Below are positions 57,009-64,000 of a stretch of DNA of 64,000 nt, one piece after another (positions within the stretch are counted from its first letter, which is position 1; the number at the start of each line of letters is the position of its first letter). The notes beneath the pieces are model-generated. The model had not been told where the DNA came from and did not search any database. It saw only the letters and a program-made list of their open reading frames with translations. Source of the stretch: Chimaeribacter arupi (GTDB taxonomy: Bacteria > Pseudomonadota > Gammaproteobacteria > Enterobacterales > Enterobacteriaceae); the NCBI RefSeq assembly GCF_002858805.1, contig NZ_PJZI01000028.1:1-64000 (forward strand), given 5' to 3'. The translations under genes were made by a program, and so were the position numbers.

Positions 57009-58082
57009 ATGCAGATAAAAAGGATGTCGCCCATCAGCCAATGGGCACTGCTGTTGGTGTTGTCTGGGATCGTCGGCTTTGGTTTGCAGGCCTGTCATCT
57101 GCCGGCGGCGCTGTTGCTCGGGCCGATGATCGTCGGGGTAATGATGGGATTAATGGGCGCGTCGATCCGTGTGCCGCCGCGCTGTTTCACCCTTTCACAA
57201 GGCATCCTGGGCTGTATGATTGCCCAGAGCCTGTCACCCGGTATTCTTACGCCGCTGCTGGAGGACTGGCCGATGGTGGTGGCGGTGCTGCTCGGTACTT
57301 TGCTGGCGAGCGGCCTCTCCGGCTGGTTGCTGGTGCGCTTCAGCGCGCTGCCGGGGCCGACCGGGGCCTGGGGATCGTCACCCGGCGGGGCGTCGGCAAT
57401 GGTGGCGATGGCCGGGGATTTCGGCGCGGATGTGCGGCTGGTGGCCTTTATGCAATACCTGCGGGTGCTGTTTGTCGCTACGGCGGCGGCGCTGGTGGCG
57501 CGCATCGGGCTGGGGGACGACGCAGGCAGCCAGGCCGTGGCGCAGGTGTGGTTTCCGGCGCTGGACGGGCGTTTCATCGGCACCCTGGCGATCGCGCTGG
57601 TGGGTATTCTGCTCGCGCCACGGCTGCGGATCCCCTCCGGCGCGCTGCTGGTACCGGCCATCCTCGGCGCGGTGGTGCACTCCGGCGGCCTGATGACGCT
57701 GCAAATCCCGGAATGGTTATTGGCGGCAGCCTATGCGCTGATCGGCTGGACGGTGGGGTTGCGCTTCACGCGCGATATCGTGCTGCTGGCACTGCGCACC
57801 CTGCCGCAGATGCTGGCGTCGATTTTTGGCCTGATGCTGGTGTGCGGGGCGATGGCCTGGGGGCTGACCCAGGTGCTGCCGGTGGATCTGATGTCGGCGT
57901 ACCTCGCCACCAGCCCCGGCGGGCTGGACACGGTTGCGATCATTGCCGCAGGCACGAAAGTGGATATGTCATTTGTGATGGCGATGCAGACGCTGCGGCT
58001 GGTCACCATCCTGGTCACCGGCCCGGCGATGGCGCGTTTTATTTCGCGCCATGCCGGTAAGCCGCCGTCCGGCATGCGTTAG
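57009..58082 (+). CDS. AbrB-family membrane protein
   Basis: A 357-residue polytopic inner-membrane protein of the AbrB duplication family (PF05145; the membrane protein, unrelated to the Bacillus DNA-binding AbrB). Two homologous halves are visible: LPAALLLGPMIVGVMMG and GSSPGGASAMVAMAGDFGADV in the first, RIPSGALLVPAILGAVVHSGG and ATSPGGLDTVAIIAAGTKVD in the second. About ten membrane segments. Some relatives are annotated as regulators or ammonia monooxygenase on weak grounds; transport is more likely. E. coli has yigF-yigG at this position. It overlaps convergent rarD by four bases. Confidence 0.85.
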   Translation: MQIKRMSPISQWALLLVLSGIVGFGLQACHLPAALLLGPMIVGVMMGLMGASIRVPPRCFTLSQGILGCMIAQSLSPGILTPLLEDWPMVVAVLLGTLLASGLSGWLLVRFSALPGPTGAWGSSPGGASAMVAMAGDFGADVRLVAFMQYLRVLFVATAAALVARIGLGDDAGSQAVAQVWFPALDGRFIGTLAIALVGILLAPRLRIPSGALLVPAILGAVVHSGGLMTLQIPEWLLAAAYALIGWTVGLRFTRDIVLLALRTLPQMLASIFGLMLVCGAMAWGLTQVLPVDLMSAYLATSPGGLDTVAIIAAGTKVDMSFVMAMQTLRLVTILVTGPAMARFISRHAGKPPSGMR

Positions 58083-58966
58083 CGCGGTTTGCGTGTGCTG
58101 TAGAGCGCGTCCAGCGTAAACAGCAGCAGGCCGCCCCAGATAAAGGCAAAGGTCACCAGTTTGTCATTGCCGATGGTTTCACCGTAGAACGTCACCGCCA
58201 GCACAAACATCAGCGTCGGGCCGAGGTACTGGAAAAAGCCCAGCGTGGAGAGACGCAGGCGGGTGGCCGCGGCGGTGAAAAACAGCAGCGGGATGGTGGT
58301 GACAATCCCGGCCGCCACCAGCAGCAGGTTCAGCGTCATGGGGTTGGCCGTCAGGTGGCTGGTCGGCGTATCGGCAATAAAGAACAGGTAAATCACCGCC
58401 GCCGGCAACAGCCACAATGTCTCAATCAGCATCCCGGTTTGCGCATCAATGCCGATCTTTTTGCGCAGCAGGCCATACAGCGCAAAGCTGAACGCCAGCC
58501 CCAGCGCAATCACCGGCAGTGAGCCGAACTGCCAGAGCTGTACCAGCACGCCGCACACCGCCATCGCTACCGCCAGCCATTGCAAACGGCGGAAGCGCTC
58601 TCCCAAAAACAGCATCCCAAGCAGCACATTCACCAGCGGGTTGATAAAGTAGCCGAGGCTGGCCTCCAGAATGTGATGGTTATTCACCGCCCAGATAAAC
58701 AGCAGCCAGTTGCTGCCCACCAGCAGGGCCGTCACGGCGAGCAGCAGCAGCCGTTTCGGCTGGTGCACAATGGCGCGCACCTTGTCCCAGTTGCGGCTGA
58801 CCGAGAGCAGGATCAGCATAAAGAAGAAAGACCAGACCACGCGGTGGGTCAGGATTTCGCCGGGCGGCACCTGCTCGAGCAGCTTGAAATAGGCGGGGGC
58901 GATGCCCCAGATAAAATAGGCGGCAAGGGCAAAAAAAATGCCGTGCCGGGTCTGTTTAGCATCCAT
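58079..58966 (-). CDS. rarD: EamA-family transporter RarD
   Basis: A 295-residue drug/metabolite transporter with ten membrane segments (two EamA halves). The N-terminus MDAKQTRHGIFFALAAYFIWG and AVNNHHILEASLGYFINPLVN are almost the same as in E. coli RarD, named for chloramphenicol-related phenotypes but of unsettled substrate. Its stop overlaps the end of the AbrB-family gene. Confidence 0.95.
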   Translation of the reverse strand: MDAKQTRHGIFFALAAYFIWGIAPAYFKLLEQVPPGEILTHRVVWSFFFMLILLSVSRNWDKVRAIVHQPKRLLLLAVTALLVGSNWLLFIWAVNNHHILEASLGYFINPLVNVLLGMLFLGERFRRLQWLAVAMAVCGVLVQLWQFGSLPVIALGLAFSFALYGLLRKKIGIDAQTGMLIETLWLLPAAVIYLFFIADTPTSHLTANPMTLNLLLVAAGIVTTIPLLFFTAAATRLRLSTLGFFQYLGPTLMFVLAVTFYGETIGNDKLVTFAFIWGGLLLFTLDALYSTRKPR

Positions 58967-59048
58967 GTGTTTGGCCTGAAAGAAAAAGAGGGCTTAGTGT
59001 ACTGAGGTTGCCGGGCCTTTGCCCGGCCTGTTTGCACATCCGTGCGGA

Positions 59049-59519
59049 TTAGCCCACCAGATAGGTGGCGGTGGCGCTGGCGATATGCAGCCCGGCGTCG
59101 TTATGCAGCTCGGCCCGTGCAACCGCGACTTTATTCCCGGCACGCAGCAGGCTGCTGGTGGTAATGAAGTGGTCACCGCGCCCCGGCCGCAGGTAATCCA
59201 CCCGCAGATCGATGGTGCCCATTTTGGCCATGCGTTCGCGCAGCGTTTGTTCGGTGAGTTCGTCATGGCGCAGCAGGGCGCTGCCGACACACGCCAGCCC
59301 GGCGGCCACATCCAGCACGGAGGCGATCACCCCGCCGTGCAAAATCCGCTGCGCGGCGTTGCCGACCAGCCGGGTCTGATGCGTAAAGGTCAGTTCAACG
59401 TGCTGTTCATCGAACGCGGCCAGCTCCAGGCCCAGCTCACGGTTGAACGGCATATCGTAGACAAAGATTGCGCCAATCAGCCGGCGGGCGGCGTCCTGGG
59501 AAAGTAACGTGGCAGACAT
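59049..59519 (-). CDS. yigI: Acyl-CoA thioesterase YigI
   Basis: A 156-residue hotdog-fold thioesterase of the PaaI/YigI type. The helix motif [21 protein letters not shown] and [18 protein letters not shown] are conserved with E. coli YigI, which hydrolyses medium- and long-chain acyl-CoA. Conserved neighbours rarD and pldA place it in the same locus as in E. coli. AAGGAGATG precedes the start. Confidence 0.94.
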   Translation of the reverse strand: MSATLLSQDAARRLIGAIFVYDMPFNRELGLELAAFDEQHVELTFTHQTRLVGNAAQRILHGGVIASVLDVAAGLACVGSALLRHDELTEQTLRERMAKMGTIDLRVDYLRPGRGDHFITTSSLLRAGNKVAVARAELHNDAGLHIASATATYLVG

Positions 59520-59730
59520 ACATCTCCTTGTGGGAAAACATACCCTGTGGGAAAACAGGCGGGCAAGCGCCGTTATGTTAATTTAATGTGGATTCTATGC
59601 TTCTCATTTGTTGCTTTCCAGCTGCGCGCCGATAATTCGAAACACCACTAATCGCTGGTCGTATTTGTGTGTAAAATGGCCTCCCTTCGGGGTGAGCCTA
59701 TTTATTTTTTTCAGAGTGATTGGAGGGGTT

Positions 59731-60609
59731 ATGCGCAGTTATTGGGGGATCGGTATGGTGTTGCTGGCAGCACCGGCTCTGGTTCAGGCAGAAGAAGCCA
59801 CCGTTAAAGAAATTCATGATTACCCCACAGTGCGTGGCAGCGTCATCGCCAGTATGTTGCAGGAACATGATAACCCTTTTACCCTGTATCCTTACGAAAC
59901 GAACTATCTGTTGTATACCTACTCAGATAAGATAAATACCAAGGCCATCCAGTCCTATGACTGGGCCGACAACACGAAAAAAGATGAGGTGGAGTTCCAG
60001 CTGAGCCTGGGCTTCCCGATCTGGCGCGGCATCCTGGGGGACAACTCCCTGCTGGCGGCGTCTTATACCCAGCATTCGTTCTGGCAGCTCTCCAACCGGG
60101 GCGAGTCGTCACCGTTCCGTGAAACCAACTATGAGCCGCAGGTCTTCGTCGGCTGGGCCACAGATTACAGCTTCGCCGGCTGGACATTGCGCGAAGTGGA
60201 AACCGGGTTTAACCACGACTCCAACGGCCGCTCTGACCCGACGTCCCGCAGCTGGAACCGCCTCTATATGCGGTTTATGGCGCAGCACGGCAACTGGCAG
60301 GTGGACCTCAAACCCTGGTATCGCCTCCCGGAGAGCGACGCCAACGACGATAACCCGGACATCACCAAATACATGGGCTATTACCGCCTGAAAGTCGGCT
60401 ATGCCTGGGGTGACAGCGTCTTCAGCATCAACGGCCGCTATAACTGGAACACCGGCTACGGCGGCGCAGAGGCGGGGTGGAGCTATCCTATCACCCGCCA
60501 TGTCCGCTTCTACACGAAGGTCTTCAGCGGCTACGGCGAATCGCTGATCGACTACAACTACAAGCAGACGCGTATTGGTGTCGGTGTCATGCTCAACGAC
60601 ATTATGTAA
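59731..60609 (+). CDS. pldA: Outer membrane phospholipase A
   Basis: A 292-residue outer-membrane enzyme. A signal peptide of 20 residues (to LVQA) precedes a 12-stranded beta-barrel. The catalytic motif GFNHDSNGRSDPTSRSWN holds His162, Ser164 and Asn176, that is His142, Ser144 and Asn156 of the mature protein, identical in numbering to E. coli. It hydrolyses phospholipids displaced to the outer leaflet when lipid asymmetry is lost. The ATG at 59731 follows GGAGGGG; a longer frame from 59608 would mask the signal peptide. Confidence 0.97.
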   Translation: MRSYWGIGMVLLAAPALVQAEEATVKEIHDYPTVRGSVIASMLQEHDNPFTLYPYETNYLLYTYSDKINTKAIQSYDWADNTKKDEVEFQLSLGFPIWRGILGDNSLLAASYTQHSFWQLSNRGESSPFRETNYEPQVFVGWATDYSFAGWTLREVETGFNHDSNGRSDPTSRSWNRLYMRFMAQHGNWQVDLKPWYRLPESDANDDNPDITKYMGYYRLKVGYAWGDSVFSINGRYNWNTGYGGAEAGWSYPITRHVRFYTKVFSGYGESLIDYNYKQTRIGVGVMLNDIM

Positions 60610-60676
60610 CTGTGCTGTTTGTGCATCATCACCGGCGGGGCCATTGCCCGCCGGTTCGTAAAAATTGGGGAAACGA

Positions 60677-62509
60677 GTGTCTACGGCGGCAGTAATCAAT
60701 AAAGCGTTGCTGGCCGAGCAGGTGTTACACGACACCTTCGGCTACCAGCAATTCCGTCCGGGTCAGCAAACCATCATTAACACCGCGCTTGAAGGGCGCG
60801 ACTGTCTGGTGGTGATGCCCACCGGTGGCGGCAAATCCCTGTGTTACCAAATCCCTGCCCTGGTTATGGATGGCCTGACGCTGGTGGTCTCACCGCTGAT
60901 CTCCCTGATGAAAGACCAGGTTGACCAGCTGCTGGCCAACGGTGTGGCCGCGGCATGTCTGAATTCCAGCCAGACCCGCGAGCAGCAGCACGAGGTGCTG
61001 GCAGCCTGCCGCAGCGGCCAGATCAAGATGCTCTACATCGCGCCGGAACGGCTGATGATGGACAACTTCCTCGACCAGTTGCCGCAGCTTAACCCGGCGA
61101 TGCTGGCGGTTGACGAAGCACACTGTATTTCCCAATGGGGCCATGATTTCCGCCCTGAGTACCGTGCGCTTGGGCAACTGAAATCCCGCTTCCCCGATCT
61201 GCCGGTGATCGCCCTCACGGCCACCGCCGACGACGCCACGCGCAATGACATCGTGCGTGGGCTGGCGCTGCATGACCCGCTGGTTGAGATCAGCAGCTTT
61301 GACCGGCCGAACATCCGCTACACCCTGGTGGAAAAGTACAAACCGCTCGACCAGCTCTGGCGCTTCGTGCAGGACCAGCGCGGCAAATGCGGCATCATTT
61401 ACTGCGGCAGCCGGGCGAAAGTGGAAGACACCACCGCACGGTTGCAGGCGCGCGGCCTGAGTGTCGGCGCGTACCATGCCGGGCTGGAGAGTGAGCAGCG
61501 CGCCCGGGTGCAGGACGCCTTCCAGCGTGATGATTTGCAGGTGGTGGTGGCGACCGTGGCGTTCGGCATGGGCATCAACAAACCCAACGTGCGTTTCGTG
61601 GTGCACTTTGACATCCCGCGCACCATCGAGGCCTATTATCAGGAAACCGGGCGCGCCGGACGTGACGGCCTGCCCGCCGAGGCGATTTTGCTGTATGACC
61701 CGGCCGACATGGCCTGGTTACGCCGTTGCCTGGAGGAGAAACCCGCCGGGCCGCAGCAGGACGTGGAACGCCACAAACTCAATGCGATGGGGGCCTTTGC
61801 GGAAGCGCAGACCTGCCGCCGCCTGGTGTTGCTGAACTACTTCGGCGAAGGGCGGCAGACGCCGTGCGGCAACTGCGACATCTGCCTTGATCCGCCGAAA
61901 CGTTACGACGGGCTGCTGGACGCGCAGAAAGCGCTCTCCGCAGTGGCGCGGGTCGGCCAGCGGTTCGGCATCGGCTATGTGGTGGAAGTGCTGCGCGGCG
62001 CGAATAACCTGCGTATCCGTGACAACGGCCACGATAAGCTGTCGGTGTATGGCCTGGGCCGCGACCAGACCACCGAGCACTGGGTCAGCGTGTTCCGCCA
62101 GCTGATCCACCTCGGGATGATAAGCCAGAACATCGCCATGCATTCGGCACTGCAACTCACCGAGGCGGCGCGGCCGGTGCTGCGCGGTGACGCGCCGCTG
62201 CAACTGGCGGTGCCGCGTATCCAGGCACCGAAAACGCGCAGCGGCAGTACCCCCAAAAGCTACGGCGGCAATTACGACCGCAAGCTGTTCGCCAAATTGC
62301 GTAAATTGCGCAAATCGATTGCCGATGAGGCGAACGTGCCGCCCTATGTGGTCTTCAATGACGCCACCCTGCTGGAGATGGCGGAACAGATGCCGACTTC
62401 GCCGGGCGAGCTGCTCAGCGTCAACGGCGTCGGCCAGCGCAAACTGGAGCGCTTCGGCACGCCGTTCCTCAGCATGATCCGTGACCATCTCGACAACGAC
62501 GACGACTGA
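60677..62509 (+). CDS. recQ: ATP-dependent DNA helicase RecQ
   Basis: A 610-residue SF2 helicase (E. coli 609). Motif 0 [10 protein letters not shown], motif [13 protein letters not shown], motif [19 protein letters not shown] (DEAH), motif [16 protein letters not shown] and [12 protein letters not shown]; the zinc-binding cysteines lie in [12 protein letters not shown] ... [11 protein letters not shown]; winged-helix and C-terminal HRDC domains follow. RecF-pathway recombination and illegitimate-recombination suppression are its known roles. The GTG at 60677, six bases after GGGGA, is preferred to a TTG at 60665. Confidence 0.96.
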   Translation: MSTAAVINKALLAEQVLHDTFGYQQFRPGQQTIINTALEGRDCLVVMPTGGGKSLCYQIPALVMDGLTLVVSPLISLMKDQVDQLLANGVAAACLNSSQTREQQHEVLAACRSGQIKMLYIAPERLMMDNFLDQLPQLNPAMLAVDEAHCISQWGHDFRPEYRALGQLKSRFPDLPVIALTATADDATRNDIVRGLALHDPLVEISSFDRPNIRYTLVEKYKPLDQLWRFVQDQRGKCGIIYCGSRAKVEDTTARLQARGLSVGAYHAGLESEQRARVQDAFQRDDLQVVVATVAFGMGINKPNVRFVVHFDIPRTIEAYYQETGRAGRDGLPAEAILLYDPADMAWLRRCLEEKPAGPQQDVERHKLNAMGAFAEAQTCRRLVLLNYFGEGRQTPCGNCDICLDPPKRYDGLLDAQKALSAVARVGQRFGIGYVVEVLRGANNLRIRDNGHDKLSVYGLGRDQTTEHWVSVFRQLIHLGMISQNIAMHSALQLTEAARPVLRGDAPLQLAVPRIQAPKTRSGSTPKSYGGNYDRKLFAKLRKLRKSIADEANVPPYVVFNDATLLEMAEQMPTSPGELLSVNGVGQRKLERFGTPFLSMIRDHLDNDDD

Positions 62510-62608
62510 TTGACCCGCTCCCTGAAAACATAACCTGATGTGATGGCAACTTAACCGGCCATCACATACTATTCTGGTTTCCCCCCTTTTCTTGTGAGCG
62601 TCCTGCTG

Positions 62609-63232
62609 ATGTTAATCCTGTTTTTGACTGTCGCTTTGGTGCATCTGGTGGCCCTGATCAGTCCCGGCCCTGACTTCTTTTTTGTGTCCCAGACCGCCGT
62701 CAGCCGATCGCGCCGTGAGGCGATGATGGGCGTGATCGGCATTTCGCTGGGGATTGTGGTCTGGGCAGGCGTGGCGCTGATGGGCCTGCACCTGCTGCTG
62801 GAAAAAATGGCCTGGCTGCATCAGGTGATCATGGTCGGCGGCGGCCTCTACCTGCTGTGGATGGGCTGGCAATTGCTGCGCTCCGCCAGGGCCAAACAGG
62901 CGGCTCCTACCGATGAGGCCCCGAAGGTGGAGCTGCCGGCGCGCGGTCGTACCTTTATGCGCGGCTTCCTGACCAACCTCTCCAACCCGAAAGCGGTGAT
63001 CTACTTCGGCAGCGTGTTTTCCCTGTTTGTCGGGGATGATGTCGGCAGCGCCGAGCGCTGGGGGCTGTTTGTCTTGATCGTGACGGAAACCTTTGCCTGG
63101 TTCTCCATCGTCGCGATGGTGTTCGCCCTGCCGGTGATGCGCCGCGGCTATCAGCGGCTGGCGAAATGGATTGATGGGGTGGCGGGGGTGTTGTTTGCCG
63201 GGTTTGGGATTCACCTTATTATTTCGCGGTGA
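62609..63232 (+). CDS. rhtC: Threonine efflux protein RhtC
   Basis: A 207-residue LysE/RhtB-family exporter with about six membrane segments. VALISPGPDFFFVSQTAVSRSRREAMMGV, YLLWMGWQLLRSA and GFLTNLSNPKAVIYFGSVFSLFV are typical; E. coli RhtC exports threonine. The ATG at 62609 gives the family start MLILFLTVALVH; a GTG at 62594 would add five residues. Upstream lies recQ and downstream the convergent rhtB, as in E. coli. Confidence 0.93.
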   Translation: MLILFLTVALVHLVALISPGPDFFFVSQTAVSRSRREAMMGVIGISLGIVVWAGVALMGLHLLLEKMAWLHQVIMVGGGLYLLWMGWQLLRSARAKQAAPTDEAPKVELPARGRTFMRGFLTNLSNPKAVIYFGSVFSLFVGDDVGSAERWGLFVLIVTETFAWFSIVAMVFALPVMRRGYQRLAKWIDGVAGVLFAGFGIHLIISR

Positions 63233-63261
63233 GGGCTGGGAGCTGAGCGCTGGGATTTGGA

Positions 63262-63318
63262 GTGGTGGAATGTTTCGGTAGGGGTGGGAGGTTTCGGTAG
63301 GGGTGGAATGTTTCGGTT
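63262..63318 (+). repeat. Three tandem 19-base repeats after rhtC
   Basis: Three adjacent copies (63262-63280, 63281-63299, 63300-63318) of a unit of the form GGGGTGGAATGTTTCGGTA, differing at a few positions. The G-rich TTTCGGTAGGGGTGG core is invariant across the junctions. Confidence 0.9.
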
Positions 63319-63653
63319 GTTCATGTGTCGTTGTCTACCTGAGCCTCATAGCCTCAACCGAGCAGGGCCTGCCGGCGCGCCGGCCCTGCACCCGCGCGCT
63401 TTCGGTGCCCCGGCTGAATCATTGCCCGCGTAGCGGGTGCCTTCGCTTCACCTCCGGGCTTTTCGGGCCGCCGCAGACACGCTCCCGGCGTGGCTGCGAC
63501 TCTCGCACACGTCGTGTGTGCTCGCCCGGCCCTGCGGCTCACTCAGCAATGATTTTTACGCCCCCACCAGAATTGCAAATTCTTGGGTATGTAAGGAAAG
63601 AATAGGCGGGGGCTTTTGAGGGATCGCCCAGTTTGGCCATTAAAACAACGCGA
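63319..63653. other. GC-rich intergenic region dense in inverted repeats
   Basis: About 335 bases between rhtC and rhtB with no convincing gene, although long frames run through by G+C bias. Inverted repeats include GCAGGGCC/GGCCCTGC (63362-63389), GCACACG-T-CGTGTG around 63506, and AGAATT-GCA-AATTCT (63569-63583). The composition is unlike coding DNA of this window. Confidence 0.6.
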
Positions 63654-63684
63654 TAAAAAAGGGCAGCCTCTTGGCTGCCCTTTT
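63654..63684 (-). terminator. Terminator of rhtB
   Basis: GGGCAGCC-TCTT-GGCTGCCC with AAAAAA on the left, reading as a T run on the minus strand after rhtB. Confidence 0.9.
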
Positions 63685-63697
63685 GCGTGAGGGGTTT

Positions 63698-64000
63698 TTA
63701 CACCCGTCTGGCGGTGGCCAGCAGGGCGCCGACCAGCATAAACAGTGAGCCGAAAATGCGGTTCAGCAGCGTCATCTGTTTCGGCGCTTTTACCCAGTTG
63801 GCCAGGCGGCGGGCGAGCATGGCGTAACCAATCATCACGATGATATCCACCACCACGGTCGTCACGCCGAGGATCACATACTGTATCGCCTGCGGCTGGT
63901 GCGGCACGATAAATTGCGGGAACAACGCCGCGAGGAACACGATGCTTTTCGGGTTGGTGAGGTTCACCAGCAACGCGCGGCGGAATAGCTGGCGGCGCGG
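63698..64000 (-). CDS. rhtB: Homoserine/threonine efflux protein RhtB, C-terminal part
   Basis: The last 100 codons of a LysE-family exporter, open to the window edge; the N-terminal half lies outside. Reading from the edge it begins [20 protein letters not shown], then [29 protein letters not shown] and [20 protein letters not shown], closely matching the C-terminus of E. coli RhtB, which exports homoserine and its lactone. It is convergent with rhtC. The internal TTG/ATG starts in this fragment are not real starts. Confidence 0.93.
   Translation of the reverse strand, partial: PRRQLFRRALLVNLTNPKSIVFLAALFPQFIVPHQPQAIQYVILGVTTVVVDIIVMIGYAMLARRLANWVKAPKQMTLLNRIFGSLFMLVGALLATARRV

Noticed and set aside
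56984-58060. 358-codon frame overlapping the AbrB-family gene in another phase
   Set aside because: Gly/Arg/Ala-rich with no membrane pattern, while the other phase gives a coherent polytopic protein with family motifs.
63262-63318. CRISPR array
   Set aside because: The repeats are adjacent without spacers, only three units long, and no cas gene is present.
63303-63605. 100-codon frame between rhtC and rhtB
   Set aside because: It begins inside tandem repeats, crosses many inverted repeats and has no ribosome binding site or family resemblance.

Overview
The window is a continuous piece of an Enterobacterales chromosome. Gene content and order closely follow the E. coli/Salmonella rrnC-to-rhtB segment: 5S rRNA, tRNA-Asp/tRNA-Trp, hdfR, maoP, comM, ilvLXGMEDA, ilvYC, ppiC, rep, gppA, rhlB, trxA, rho, the enterobacterial common antigen (ECA) cluster, yifK, argX-hisR-leuT-proM, glmZ, hemYXDC, cyaA, lptM, dapF, yigA, xerC, yigB, uvrD, corA, rarD, yigI, pldA, recQ, rhtC and rhtB. 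Proteins resemble their E. coli counterparts strongly but are clearly not E. coli, and the DNA is G+C rich. I place it in Enterobacterales outside Escherichia/Salmonella and cannot name the genus from this window.

Layout. 1-348: tail of a ribosomal RNA operon with two tRNAs and a terminator. 759-5327: a galactofuranose-type ABC transporter (ytfQRT-yjfF) lying between trpT and hdfR. 5324-8170: hdfR, maoP, comM. 8493-9749: an extra MFS transporter next to the ilv leader. 9811-19040: the complete isoleucine/valine regulon, with attenuator leader ilvL, tiny ilvX, intact ilvG, and the ilvY/ilvC divergon. 19102-26615: ppiC, rep, gppA-rhlB, trxA, rho. 26913-38751: ECA biosynthesis, polymerisation and chain-length genes, without rffG. 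39065-41149: amino acid permease and a four-tRNA operon. 41178-42194: a short accessory patch with lower G+C holding a toxin-44-like gene and a membrane-anchored putative immunity gene. 42299-42732: glmZ small RNA behind a full sigma-54/GlrR/IHF control region. 42800-49694: heme genes and adenylate cyclase. 49854-64000: lptM-dapF-yigA-xerC-yigB, SOS-controlled uvrD, corA with a leader, an AbrB-family membrane protein, rarD, yigI, pldA, recQ, rhtC and a truncated rhtB.

How the parts work together. The ilv genes form a full branched-chain pathway from threonine and pyruvate to isoleucine and valine, controlled by leader translation (ilvL) and by acetohydroxy acid-induced IlvY. The wec/rff/wzx/wzy genes build lipid-linked GlcNAc-ManNAcA-Fuc4NAc repeat units at the inner membrane, flip them and polymerise them. 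hemCDXY and cyaA diverge from a shared control region. The dapF-to-yigB genes are translationally coupled.

Most notable points: the toxin/immunity-like pair with a perfect FNR-type palindrome upstream, beside repeats that copy part of the tRNA-Pro anticodon arm; the sigma-54 architecture of glmZ; the absence of rffG and cyaY from their usual places; and a corL-like leader before corA. I found no CRISPR array, insertion sequence or prophage.
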